64,000 bases of DNA from DATKRB01 sp035532415 (GTDB lineage Bacteria > Actinomycetota > Acidimicrobiia > Acidimicrobiales > RAAP-2). This document shows positions 1 to 7,701 of the stretch, one piece after another. Position numbers and translations under genes: made by a program. The stretch lies in the NCBI GenBank assembly GCA_035532415.1, contig DATKRB010000071.1, positions 42,481 through 106,480 of the forward strand, written 5' to 3'. The notes beneath the pieces were generated by a model, which saw only the letters and a list, made by a program, of their open reading frames with translations, was not told the origin of the DNA and searched no databases. The stretch's first letter is position 1; every line of letters starts with the position of its first letter.

Positions 1-2
1 TC

Positions 3-1307
3 GTGGGCGAGACCGTGGGCGAGGGGGAGTGGGGGCTCACCGGCGCGGCCCTGCGGCACGGTCGGATCGAGCACGGCGGGTTCCTGCATTCGGTGCTCGG
101 CGAGACCATCCCGGTGGAGAACGTGCCCGTCCGGTTCGGCGGGAAGGTGGTGGCGGTGCTGCTCCGGATGTCCTCGGTGCCGCTCCGTGGTGCGACGAGC
201 ATGTTCGAGCAGACGTACCTCCACGTGTACGAGCGCTTGGCGGCAATGGTGGCCGAGTCGGCGTTCCCGTTCCCCGGCGAGGACGTCGGCACGGAGGAGG
301 CCCCGAGGGTGGTGGACGGCGTGGTGGTGGTGGATGCCGAGGGGAGGGTGGAGTTCGCCTCTCCCAACGCGATCAACGCCTTCCACCGGATGGGCGTCTA
401 CGCGCCGCCCGAGCACCGCCGTCTCACCGAGCTCGGCGTGGAGGAGTCGGCCGTCGAATGGGCCCTGGCCACCGGCCGGCCGGTGGTGGAGGAGGTGGAG
501 CGGCGCCCCGACGTCATCGTGCTCGTCCACTGCATCCCGTTGCTCTCCCATGGGCTGGTGACCGGCGCCATGATCCTTCTGCGCGACGTCACCGACGTCC
601 GGCGGCTCGACCGGCTCCTCTTGTCCAAGGACGCGGCGATCCGCGAGGTCCACCACCGGGTGAAGAACAACCTGCAGACCATTTCGTCGCTGCTCAGCCT
701 GCAGGCGCGCCGGGTGGACGTGGGCGCCGGGCGTGAGGCGCTACGCGAGGCCGAGCGCCGGGTCCGCTCGATCGCCCTGGTGCACGAGATCCTCTCCCGC
801 GATCCGGGCGACCAGGTCCCCTTCGCGGAGATCGTGGCGTCGCTGGTGCAGATGGCCGCCGACTCGATCGTGTCGTCGCAGAAGGTGGAGATCACGGTCT
901 CGGGTGACCCCGGCGACGTGAGTGCCGCGGTGGCGACCCCCCTGGCGGTCACGGTGGCCGAGCTCCTGCAGAACGCGGTGGAGCACGCCTTCGTCCCGCC
1001 CGGCCCGACGGGCGGTGACGGTACGGGCGGTGACGGTACGGGCGGGGGTGCGGGAGGGACGACCGGTCACGTGGTGGTGACCTTGGCCAATCAGGGGGAC
1101 GAGCTGCGGGTGGAGGTCCGGGACGACGGCTGCGGCCTGCCGCCGGGGTTCGACATCGAGCGGACGACGAGCCTCGGGCTCTCGATCGTGCGCGACCTCG
1201 TGGTCAGCCAGCTCGAGGGATCGATCGTGATGGAAGGGGTGCCGGCGAGCGAGGGCCGCGGCACCCGGGCGGTCATCAGGGTGCCGACGCGCCGGCTCCG
1301 GAGCTGA
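3..1307 (+). CDS. pdtaS: PdtaS-like sensor histidine kinase (5' end outside window)
   Basis: Cytosolic two-component sensor kinase; the left end is cut by the window edge. About 434 residues are visible against roughly 500 in M. tuberculosis PdtaS. The visible order is the end of a GAF-like region (to about residue 90), a PAS-like region (about 100-200) and a HisKA_2 box EVHHRVKNNLQT with phosphoacceptor His near 217-218. A HATPase domain follows, with an N box (LLQNAVEHAF) and G boxes (DDGCGLPPGFD, SLGLSIV). A Gly/Asp-rich insert encoded by a 15-bp tandem repeat (1008-1045) interrupts the ATPase domain. In mycobacteria PdtaS signals to the antiterminator PdtaR and sits beside whiB1, as here. 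The family call is firm; the ligand is unknown. Confidence 0.85.
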   Translation: MGETVGEGEWGLTGAALRHGRIEHGGFLHSVLGETIPVENVPVRFGGKVVAVLLRMSSVPLRGATSMFEQTYLHVYERLAAMVAESAFPFPGEDVGTEEAPRVVDGVVVVDAEGRVEFASPNAINAFHRMGVYAPPEHRRLTELGVEESAVEWALATGRPVVEEVERRPDVIVLVHCIPLLSHGLVTGAMILLRDVTDVRRLDRLLLSKDAAIREVHHRVKNNLQTISSLLSLQARRVDVGAGREALREAERRVRSIALVHEILSRDPGDQVPFAEIVASLVQMAADSIVSSQKVEITVSGDPGDVSAAVATPLAVTVAELLQNAVEHAFVPPGPTGGDGTGGDGTGGGAGGTTGHVVVTLANQGDELRVEVRDDGCGLPPGFDIERTTSLGLSIVRDLVVSQLEGSIVMEGVPASEGRGTRAVIRVPTRRLRS

Positions 1308-1366
1308 GCTCGGGAGCCCTGGGTGCCGAAGTTCGCAACGGGCGACCTCGCGGTGTCCCGGCGGGC

Positions 1367-1663
1367 TCAGCTGGCCCGGTTGCTCCTTCTGGCGGCCAAC
1401 CACGCCTTGCGGAGCTTGCGCCGCTCCTCCTCGGACGTCCCGCCCCAGACGCCGGACTCCTGGTTGGTGGCGAGGGCGAAGTCGAGACACGGATCCTGGG
1501 CTTCGCAGGCCCGGCAGACCCGCTTGGCCGTCTCGATCTGGTCGACTGCCGGTCCCGTGGTGCCGACGGGAAAGAACAGGTCCGGCTCGGTATTTCGACA
1601 GGCGGCTTCTCGTCGCCAGTCGCCGGAGTCCCAGTCGACTGTACGGTTCCACATGAGCGCCAT
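1367..1663 (-). CDS. whiB1: WhiB1-like [4Fe-4S] transcription factor
   Basis: A 98-residue iron-sulfur regulator of the WhiB family. Four cluster cysteines lie at C22, C50, C53 and C59 (C-X27-C-X2-C-X5-C), followed by the family turn GVWGG and a basic C-terminus (RRKLRKAW). The stretch PDLFFPVG and the neighbouring pdtaS point to WhiB1, the nitric-oxide-responsive essential member. The ATG at 1663 is chosen because GGAGG sits just upstream on the minus strand; the same frame stays open further upstream, but that part looks like antisense of the GDPD gene. It is convergent with pdtaS. A perfect CRP-type palindrome 24 bp upstream suggests cAMP-dependent control, as known for M. tuberculosis whiB1. 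Confidence 0.92.
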   Translation of the reverse strand: MALMWNRTVDWDSGDWRREAACRNTEPDLFFPVGTTGPAVDQIETAKRVCRACEAQDPCLDFALATNQESGVWGGTSEEERRKLRKAWLAARRSNRAS

Positions 1664-1686
1664 GGAGGTCCTCCACCCACGAGGTT

Positions 1687-1702
1687 TGTGAACGTTTTCA
1701 CA
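1687..1702. promoter_or_regulatory. CRP/Cmr-type operator upstream of whiB1
   Basis: TGTGAACGTTTTCACA is an exact TGTGA-N6-TCACA palindrome, the consensus for CRP-family regulators. It lies 24 bp upstream of the whiB1 start, in the 106-bp gap between whiB1 and the divergent GDPD gene. M. tuberculosis whiB1 is a known target of CRP (Rv3676), so the position supports function. Whether it activates whiB1, the GDPD gene or both is inference. Confidence 0.75.
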
Positions 1703-1769
1703 TGCTCGGACCCATTTGGTGCCCGTCGTGAAAACGCCACTTGACCTGAGAAGATTAACGGGAGATTTC

Positions 1770-2582
1770 ATGGCTTGCAAGGGTTTTCTCGGGCGGGAAG
1801 GCGCGGGTCGTCCCGCCGGCCCGGCCCCCGGCGGCGCCCGGGAGGCGATCCGCGACCCTGTCGGCGACCGGGCCACGGGCCGTCGAACCGCGGTGTGGGC
1901 GCACCGCGGGCGCGGGGGAGGACAGCAGGAGAACACGGTCGAGGCGTTCGTCTGGGCCCGACGCCTCGGTGCCGACGGGGTGGAGCTCGACGTGCACCTG
2001 AGCGCGGACGGCGAGCTGGTGGTCCACCACGACGCGGTGGTCCCCGGATCGGGGCCCGTGGCCGAGCTGCGGGCGGTGGACCTGCCGGCGTCCGTGCCGT
2101 TGCTCGCCGACGTGTTGTCGGTGTGCCAGGGCATGGAGGTGGACGTCGAGATCAAGAGCCCCCCGCTGGAGGGGGCTCCCCGCCCGGTGGGGGCGGTCGC
2201 CGCTGCGGTGGTCGGAACCGTCGTCGGGTCCGGGTGGACGGGACGGGTCGTGCTGTCCTCGTTCAGCACGGACGTGCTGGATGCCGCCCTGCTGGCCTCC
2301 CGCTCCGCCGGTGCGGAGGTACGGCTCGGGTGGCTGGTCCCTCCGGGCGTCGATCCCCACGGTGTGCTCGAGCCCGCCGCCGCTCGCGGCTACCACTGCG
2401 TGCACCCCTTCGTCGGCTGGGTGGACGCCGCCTTGGTGCGTGGGGCCCGGCAGGCGGGCCTGGCGATCAACGTGTGGACGGTGAACGCGCCGGCGGACCT
2501 GCGGGCGATGGTCGGGCTCGGCGTCGACGCGGTGATCACGGACCTCCCGTCCGAGGCGCTGGTCGTCGCCGGGGGACGCTGA
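1770..2582 (+). CDS. Glycerophosphodiester phosphodiesterase
   Basis: Hydrolyses glycerophosphodiesters to glycerol-3-phosphate plus an alcohol. The GDPD TIM-barrel signature is present early: AHRGRGG (catalytic His), ENT, GVELDVHLS (metal-binding E and D) and VVHHD (second His). Near the C-terminus are NVWTVN and GVDAVITDLP, typical of family strands. The ATG at 1770 has GGGAG 8 nt upstream and gives 270 residues; an in-frame GTG at 1716 would add 18 residues with no clear ribosome site. There is no signal peptide, so it is probably cytosolic. It is divergent from whiB1 and may share its CRP site. Confidence 0.85.
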   Translation: MACKGFLGREGAGRPAGPAPGGAREAIRDPVGDRATGRRTAVWAHRGRGGGQQENTVEAFVWARRLGADGVELDVHLSADGELVVHHDAVVPGSGPVAELRAVDLPASVPLLADVLSVCQGMEVDVEIKSPPLEGAPRPVGAVAAAVVGTVVGSGWTGRVVLSSFSTDVLDAALLASRSAGAEVRLGWLVPPGVDPHGVLEPAAARGYHCVHPFVGWVDAALVRGARQAGLAINVWTVNAPADLRAMVGLGVDAVITDLPSEALVVAGGR

Positions 2583-2690
2583 GGCCGGCGCCGCCCGGCC
2601 CTTCCCGTCCGGCCCGGGCGGCCCCCGTCTTCGGCCCAGCTCGTGGCTCCGAATGGCGAGAGACCCTCACCGTCGTCAACAATGCAGGCC

Positions 2691-3467
2691 ATGAACGTCG
2701 TCGTCTGTGTAAAGCAGATTCCCGACCCCGCGGCGCCCGCGTCGCTCGACCCGGGAACCCACACCCTCAACCGAACCGGCAAGCTCATCCTTGACGATTC
2801 CGACTCCTACGGCGTGGAGATGGCGCTGCAGCTCGCTTCGGGGGAAGGGGACGCGGTCACGCTCGTGTCGATGGCTCCCAACGGCGAGACCTCGGGACTG
2901 CGCACCGCCCTCGCCATGGGCGCGGCCGGGGCGATCCTGGTGAGCGACGAAGCGCTGGCCGGGTCGGACGCCCTCGGAACGGCGAAGGTACTGGCCGCTG
3001 CCATCAAGCGGGCCGGGGCCGACCTGGTTCTCACCGCCACCGAGTCGACGGACGGCTACACCGGCACCACGCCTGTTCAGGTGGCCGAGCTGCTCGGCTG
3101 GCCCTCGGTGACCTTCGCCAAGAAGGTGTCGGTGGAGACCTCGACCCTGAGGGTCGAGCGCCAGACCGAGGCGGGCTACGACGTGGTGGAGAGCCCGCTC
3201 CCGGCCGTGGTGACCGTGACCGCCGGCGTCGTCGAGCCCCGCTACCCGTCCTTTAAGGGGATCATGGCGGCCAAGTCGAAGCCGGTGGACGTGCTGACCG
3301 TGGCCGATCTCGGGATCGATGCCGCACAAGTGGGTGCGGCCGGCGCCCGGCAGGTGATCACCGACGTCGTCGAGGCCGAGGCCAGGGCCGGCGGGGAGAT
3401 CGTCGTGGACGAAGGTGACGGCGCCCAGCGCATCGCCACCTTCCTCGAGCAGCTCAAGGTGGTTTGA
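2691..3467 (+). CDS. etfB: Electron transfer flavoprotein beta subunit
   Basis: The AMP-binding ETF beta subunit (258 aa), partner of EtfA encoded 1 nt downstream. The family start MNVVVCVKQIPD is clear. Further marks are LTATESTDGYTGTTPVQVAELLGWPSVT (the acyl-CoA dehydrogenase recognition and AMP region) and PRYPSFKGIMAAKSKP near the C-terminus. The ATG at 2691 fits the family start; another ATG lies 9 nt upstream. ETF passes electrons from acyl-CoA and other flavin dehydrogenases to ETF-quinone oxidoreductase. No dehydrogenase gene is adjacent, so this is probably the general housekeeping ETF. Confidence 0.95.
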   Translation: MNVVVCVKQIPDPAAPASLDPGTHTLNRTGKLILDDSDSYGVEMALQLASGEGDAVTLVSMAPNGETSGLRTALAMGAAGAILVSDEALAGSDALGTAKVLAAAIKRAGADLVLTATESTDGYTGTTPVQVAELLGWPSVTFAKKVSVETSTLRVERQTEAGYDVVESPLPAVVTVTAGVVEPRYPSFKGIMAAKSKPVDVLTVADLGIDAAQVGAAGARQVITDVVEAEARAGGEIVVDEGDGAQRIATFLEQLKVV

Positions 3468-3468
3468 A

Positions 3469-4437
3469 ATGGCGATCGACAAGATCTGGGTCCTGGCCGA
3501 GGAGCGGGAGTCCGGACCGACCCCGGTCACGCTGGAGCTCCTGACGGAGGCGCGGAGCGTGGCTTCCACGGTGGAGGCGGTGGCGTGGGGCCCGAACACC
3601 GCATCGCTGGCCGCCGCGTTGGGTGAGTACGGCGCCACCAAGGTGTACGACGTCGGAGACCTCGACGGGGCCCTGCCGGGCGTGCCGGTGGCCGGGGCCA
3701 TCGCCGCCCTGGTGGAGAGCGGCAACGTGCCCGACGCGCTGCTGGTGCCCGCGACCTATGACGGGCGCGACGTGGCCGGACGCCTGTCGGTCAAGCTGGA
3801 CCGGCCGGTCCTGACGAACGTCACCGGGTTGATCGCCGAGGGCGGGCTCGCCTCCCAGCACCCGGTGTTCGGGGGGAGCCACATCGTCACCGCCAGGTTC
3901 ACGGGCGAAGGGCCTGGGATCTTCGTGATCCGGGCCAAGTCGTTCGCGGCCGAGCCCTCGGGTGGCGGGCCGGCCGAAGTGGTCGCGGCCCCGGCCCCCG
4001 ACGGCGGCAGCACCGCCGGTGCCCGGATCGTGGCCCGGCACGAGGAGGCCCGGACGGGCCCGAAGCTCGACGAAGCGGCGGTGGTGGTGTCGGGCGGTCG
4101 TGGGCTCGGCTCGGCCGAGAGCTATGCGCTGATCGAGGAGCTGGCGGGCCTGCTGCACGGTGCCGCCGGCGCCAGCCGCGCCATCGTCGACGCCGGGTGG
4201 GTCCCGTACTCGCATCAGGTCGGCCAGACCGGCAAGACGGTCAAGCCGACTGTTTACGTGGCGTGCGGGATCTCGGGCGCGACCCAGCACCTGGTGGGCA
4301 TGAAGGGCTCCAAGAACATCGTGGCCATCAACAAGGACCAGGACGCGCCGATCTTCTCGGTGGCCGACCTCGGGATCGTGGGCGACGTCCACAAGGTCCT
4401 GCCCGCGCTGATCGAAGAGCTCAAGGCTCGGGGCTGA
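3469..4437 (+). CDS. etfA: Electron transfer flavoprotein alpha subunit
   Basis: The FAD-binding ETF alpha subunit (322 aa). The N-terminal domain begins MAIDKIWVLAEE. The C-terminal FAD domain carries VVSGGRGLGS, GWVPYSHQVGQTGKTVKP, YVACGISGATQHLVGM and IVAINKDQDAPIF, all hallmark ETF alpha segments. It starts one base after the etfB stop, so the pair is translationally coupled. The full family length is present and no key segment is missing. Confidence 0.95.
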   Translation: MAIDKIWVLAEERESGPTPVTLELLTEARSVASTVEAVAWGPNTASLAAALGEYGATKVYDVGDLDGALPGVPVAGAIAALVESGNVPDALLVPATYDGRDVAGRLSVKLDRPVLTNVTGLIAEGGLASQHPVFGGSHIVTARFTGEGPGIFVIRAKSFAAEPSGGGPAEVVAAPAPDGGSTAGARIVARHEEARTGPKLDEAAVVVSGGRGLGSAESYALIEELAGLLHGAAGASRAIVDAGWVPYSHQVGQTGKTVKPTVYVACGISGATQHLVGMKGSKNIVAINKDQDAPIFSVADLGIVGDVHKVLPALIEELKARG

Positions 4438-4454
4438 TCCGCCGCCCGGAGGGC

Positions 4455-5072
4455 TCAGGCGCTGATCCCGTTCAGGAGCCTCTGCATGGTGCCGACGGCT
4501 TCGTCGTGGGCGCTCGGAGGGTGGGGGGAGTTGGCGATGTAGAGGGCCGCTTCGTCGACTGCTGCCAGGAGGATGTGGGCGAGGGCGTCGAGGGGCTGCG
4601 CGGCGATGGCGCCCTCGGCGAGGGCCTGGTCGAGGAGGGCTCGTATGGCGCCCAGCCCGTAGCGCTCTTCGAGAGCCCGCCACTGTTGCCATCCGAGCAC
4701 GGCGGGGCCGTCGACGAGGAGGACTTGTTGGATCTCTCGGCTGACGGCAGCGGCGTCGAGGAAGCCGACCAACCCGGCTTGTAGCCGGGCGAAGGCACCG
4801 GTCGATCCCGACGGGTCGGCGGCTGTGGCGAGGAGGTCCTCTTCGACGTCCTCGAAGACCGCCTGGAACAGGGTTTGCTTGTCGGCGAAGTGGTGGTAGA
4901 GCGCTCCTCTCGTCCCGACCCCGGCCTCGGCGACGATCTCCTCGGTCCCGGTCGAGAAGTAGCCCTTCTCGACGAAGAGGCGCCGGGCGGCGGCGACGAG
5001 CGCCGCTCTCGTGGCTTCCGAGCGTCGAGCGATCCGCGAAGCTCGCGTGGTGAGGTCTTGACCCTCGGGCAT
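4455..5072 (-). CDS. TetR-family transcriptional repressor
   Basis: A 205-residue TetR/AcrR regulator. The N-terminal helix-turn-helix spans about residues 15-65, with RRLFVEKGYFSTGTEEIVAE and GALYHHFADKQTLFQAVF, the standard family motif. The C-terminal ligand domain (about 75-205) is not recognisable to a ligand class; WQQWRALEERYGL and the final helices resemble the TetR_C group with aromatic ligands. It is divergent from an epoxide-hydrolase-like gene, and a near-perfect operator palindrome lies 16 bp upstream of its start. It probably represses both itself and the two enzymes to its right. Confidence 0.9.
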   Translation of the reverse strand: MPEGQDLTTRASRIARRSEATRAALVAAARRLFVEKGYFSTGTEEIVAEAGVGTRGALYHHFADKQTLFQAVFEDVEEDLLATAADPSGSTGAFARLQAGLVGFLDAAAVSREIQQVLLVDGPAVLGWQQWRALEERYGLGAIRALLDQALAEGAIAAQPLDALAHILLAAVDEAALYIANSPHPPSAHDEAVGTMQRLLNGISA

Positions 5073-5088
5073 TCCCCCAGTATCGTCT

Positions 5089-5105
5089 ACATACAATCTG
5101 TATGT
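5089..5105. promoter_or_regulatory. TetR operator overlapping a -10 box
   Basis: ACATACAATCTGTATGT is a perfect 7-bp inverted repeat with a 3-bp centre. It is situated between the divergent TetR gene and the epoxide-hydrolase-like gene. It includes TACAAT (5092-5097), a good -10 for the rightward gene, so a bound repressor would block polymerase. The binding protein is inferred from position. Confidence 0.75.
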
Positions 5106-5132
5106 CAGATCACTTCGGGGAGGGAGCGAGGC

Positions 5133-5543
5133 ATGAGCGACGCTGCGAGCATCGTACGAGAGTTCTGTGAATTGATGGTCGAGCGGGACGCGGAGGCACT
5201 TCGCCGGTTCGTGGCCGACGACGCCGTCTACCAGAACACCGGCATGGACGCCGCGGTCGGTGTCGACGCCGTCATCGAGAACCTGGCCGGCCAGTTCGCG
5301 ATGTTTCCCGACTCCTACGAGTACCGGATGCAGAACCTCGCTGCCGACGGGAACGTGGTCATGACGGAGCGGCTGGACATGATCAAAGGGCCGGACGGCT
5401 CTCTTCACGGCGTCCCGGTGATGGGTACGTTCGTGGTGCGCGGGGGCAAGATCAGTCGCTGGACCGACTACTGGGACACCGCCCTGCCCGCCAAGATGAT
5501 GAGCGGCGAGGACGTGAGCGCTCTGGTTCCCCAGAGCTACTGA
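5133..5543 (+). CDS. Limonene-1,2-epoxide hydrolase family protein (SnoaL fold)
   Basis: A 136-residue NTF2/SnoaL-fold enzyme. Residues Y33, N35, R80, D82 and D112 match, in spacing and context (VYQN, ERLD, WTDYWD), the Tyr-Asn/Arg-Asp/Asp set that activates water in Rhodococcus limonene epoxide hydrolase. That makes an epoxide hydrolase more likely than a plain SnoaL cyclase. The ATG has a strong GGGGAGGG ribosome site upstream. Transcription probably starts within the TetR operator region. The gene just downstream encodes an alpha/beta hydrolase, so the pair may form an inducible detoxification or catabolic unit. The substrate is unknown. Confidence 0.75.
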   Translation: MSDAASIVREFCELMVERDAEALRRFVADDAVYQNTGMDAAVGVDAVIENLAGQFAMFPDSYEYRMQNLAADGNVVMTERLDMIKGPDGSLHGVPVMGTFVVRGGKISRWTDYWDTALPAKMMSGEDVSALVPQSY

Positions 5544-5571
5544 CCGGACACACCGGTCGGGGTCGGGGCAG

Positions 5572-6435
5572 ATGAGCACGATCGGTCCGGGCGGAGTCGC
5601 GGGTTCGACCCCGCTCGACGGCGTGACCGTGCGCTACCGGGTCCGAGGTGACGGCCCGCCGGTGGTGTTCGTGCACGGCGTGTACGTCGGGGGGTCGCTG
5701 TGGGATCCATTGGTCGATCGCCTCGACGGGCTGCGATGCATCCTGCCGACGTGGCCTCTCGGCGCCCATCGCGACCCCGCCCCCCATGCCGATCTGTCCG
5801 CCCTCGCCACTGCTCGCCGGATCCCCGCGTTCCTGGAGGCGCTCGACCTTCGGGATGTGACCCTTGTCGGCAATGACACCGGTGGTGGACTGTGCCTGGC
5901 CGCGCTGGGATGCGGTCACCCCGGCCTGGATCGGGTTGGGCGGTTGGTGCTGACCAACTGCGACAGCTACGAGCACTTCCCTCCGAAGGGGTTCGACCGC
6001 ATAGCCGGCCTCGCCCGGATGTTCCCCCCTGCGGTGGCGCTCCTGCTGCGAGGGTTCGCGACCGGCCCCGGTCAGCGCCTGTTCCTGAAGTCGGTGTGCG
6101 TGCACCCGCCCAGCGGTGAGCAGGCGCGGCGAGTCTTCGAGGCGTTCGCCGACAGCAGGACCGCCCGCGCCGATGCCCTGCGGGTGACCAGGTCCCTCGA
6201 ACCATCGGTCACCCTCAACGCCGTCGACGCATTGCGCACGTTCCCCAGACCGGTGCTGTTGGCTTGGGGAGACCAGGACGAGCTCTTCCCTCTGGACCAC
6301 GCCCGGCGGCTCCTGGGCGACTTCCCCGACGCGCGCCTCGAAGTCGTGGCCAACGCCGGCACCTACGTCATGCTCGACCAGCCCGGCGAGCTCGCAGAAC
6401 TCATCCGATCGTTCGCCCTGCCGCCCGGATCCTGA
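5572..6435 (+). CDS. Alpha/beta hydrolase (haloalkane dehalogenase/epoxide hydrolase-like)
   Basis: A 287-residue alpha/beta-fold hydrolase. The oxyanion region is VVFVHGVYVGG, the nucleophile elbow is VGNDTGGG with Asp102 as nucleophile, and an acid lies in LAWGDQDELFP. An aspartate nucleophile is the mark of haloalkane dehalogenases and epoxide hydrolases. The usual catalytic His, in an AGHF-type motif near the C-terminus, is replaced: the segment reads NAGTYVMLDQP with Thr264. The enzyme may therefore be altered or use another base. It sits 28 bp after the epoxide-hydrolase-like gene, likely in the same TetR-controlled operon. Confidence 0.75.
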   Translation: MSTIGPGGVAGSTPLDGVTVRYRVRGDGPPVVFVHGVYVGGSLWDPLVDRLDGLRCILPTWPLGAHRDPAPHADLSALATARRIPAFLEALDLRDVTLVGNDTGGGLCLAALGCGHPGLDRVGRLVLTNCDSYEHFPPKGFDRIAGLARMFPPAVALLLRGFATGPGQRLFLKSVCVHPPSGEQARRVFEAFADSRTARADALRVTRSLEPSVTLNAVDALRTFPRPVLLAWGDQDELFPLDHARRLLGDFPDARLEVVANAGTYVMLDQPGELAELIRSFALPPGS

Positions 6436-6479
6436 TCACACCGAGGGCCGCTCCGGCCGTCGACCCGCGCCGGCGATGC

Positions 6480-7190
6480 TCAGACGAGGGGCCACGGGTA
6501 GGGGGGCCATCGTCCCCGGTCGGAGGGCGGGGGGAGCTCCCCGGCGCGGGCGAGGGTGGCCGCCCGCAACAGCAGGGCCTCCTGTTCCTCGGGTTCCAAC
6601 AACTCCGCCAGAGGTGCGGGAAGCCCGTCACGGTTCAAGCGCCGCAGGTCGCCGAGGAGGACGGGATCGATCTGCTCGCCGGCGAAGTCCCAGACGACGG
6701 TCCGCAACTTGGGCTCCTCGTGAAAGCACAGGCCGTTGTCGATGCCCCAGAGGCGGCCTTCGGCCAGCAGGACGTGCCCGCTCTTGCGGTCGGCGTTGTT
6801 GGCCACGACGTCAAACGCGGCGAACATCCTCAGCGTCGGCCACCACGCAGGCTGCTCACGCAGGGTGAAGTAGTGGGCCTCGCCGTCCTCGGCCACGAAC
6901 CGCTGCACCGAGCCGGGTCCGTAGGGGCCCTCGGCACGCTCGACGGTCTCGGGCACCAGGTCCCACCCGAGGGTCCGGGCGAGCTCGTAGGCCGCCACCT
7001 CGCGCCGGTGCAGGCCGGTGGGGAAGTCCCACAGCGGACGCTCGCCACGGGCCGGCTTGTAGACGGCCAACAGCTCCCGCCCGTGCAGCGTGCAGGTCAC
7101 CAGCAGGGTCGCGTTGGAACTGCCCGGGATCCGCCCGTGCACGGTCATCTCGCCCGTTCCGAGGACCTCGGCGACTTCGGGCGGGCCCAC
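6480..7190 (-). CDS. SCO1664-family protein (PI3K/PI4K-like fold)
   Basis: A 236-residue protein of the actinobacterial SCO1664 family (TIGR03843), with distant likeness to phosphatidylinositol 3/4-kinases. Visible motifs are SNATLL, AVYKPARGERPLWDFP (kinase-like Lys), REVAAYELARTLGWDLVP, FDVVANNADRKSGHVL (catalytic-loop-like) and WGIDNGLCFH (metal-loop-like). The GTG at 7190 follows the upstream stop by 10 nt with a GGGA site. It is the third gene of a conserved cassette with the DUF3090 protein and a histidine phosphatase; in mycobacteria the cassette neighbours mshC. A kinase activity is inference and no substrate is known. Confidence 0.85.
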   Translation of the reverse strand: MGPPEVAEVLGTGEMTVHGRIPGSSNATLLVTCTLHGRELLAVYKPARGERPLWDFPTGLHRREVAAYELARTLGWDLVPETVERAEGPYGPGSVQRFVAEDGEAHYFTLREQPAWWPTLRMFAAFDVVANNADRKSGHVLLAEGRLWGIDNGLCFHEEPKLRTVVWDFAGEQIDPVLLGDLRRLNRDGLPAPLAELLEPEEQEALLLRAATLARAGELPPPSDRGRWPPYPWPLV

Positions 7191-7200
7191 CGTTCCCAGC

Positions 7201-7701
7201 TCAGGCCGCCGGCGGGCGGTGGCCGTTGGTCCGGGGGCAGTCGTGCCCGGAAGGGTCGAGGGGCAGGCCACACAGCGGGCACGCAGGCCTGCCCGCCTCG
7301 ACGAGCTGGGTCGCCCGGATCGCGAAGGCGGCCGCCTGCTCCTTGGTGATGGCGATCCGGGCGGACCGGCCCTCCTCGTCCTCGGCCACGAGCTCCTCGG
7401 CGACCACGAGGAGGCGGTCGGACTCCTCGTCGTACGAGACGCCGATGGTGCCCACCACCCAGTCGGGTTCACCGTCCTCGTCGAACCGGAGGCCGAGGTC
7501 GTCGGGAAGGTGGCCCGGCCGCCCCAGCTCGCGCACGATCCGGGCGAGGTAGCTGGCCAGAACGGCGACCTGGCTCTTCTCGATCTTGACGGTGAGGACG
7601 GCGGCGGCCTGCTGGCACTGCACGAGGAACGTCCGGCTGCCGACGGGCCCGACGGTGCCCACCGTGAAACGGTCCGGCGCGTCGAGGTCGAGCTCGGTCA
7701 C
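7201..7701 (-). CDS. DUF3090 family protein (TIGR03847)
   Basis: A 166-residue conserved actinobacterial protein. The core is FTVGTVGPVGSRTFLVQC and KSQVAVLASYLARI. It ends in a short Cys-rich tail (CPLCGLPLDPSGHDCPR), which looks like a zinc ribbon. The GTG at 7701 overlaps the stop of the phosphatase gene by 4 nt (GTGA), so translation is coupled. It is the middle gene of the cassette with the SCO1664-family protein. The function is not established. Confidence 0.85.
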   Translation of the reverse strand: MTELDLDAPDRFTVGTVGPVGSRTFLVQCQQAAAVLTVKIEKSQVAVLASYLARIVRELGRPGHLPDDLGLRFDEDGEPDWVVGTIGVSYDEESDRLLVVAEELVAEDEEGRSARIAITKEQAAAFAIRATQLVEAGRPACPLCGLPLDPSGHDCPRTNGHRPPAA

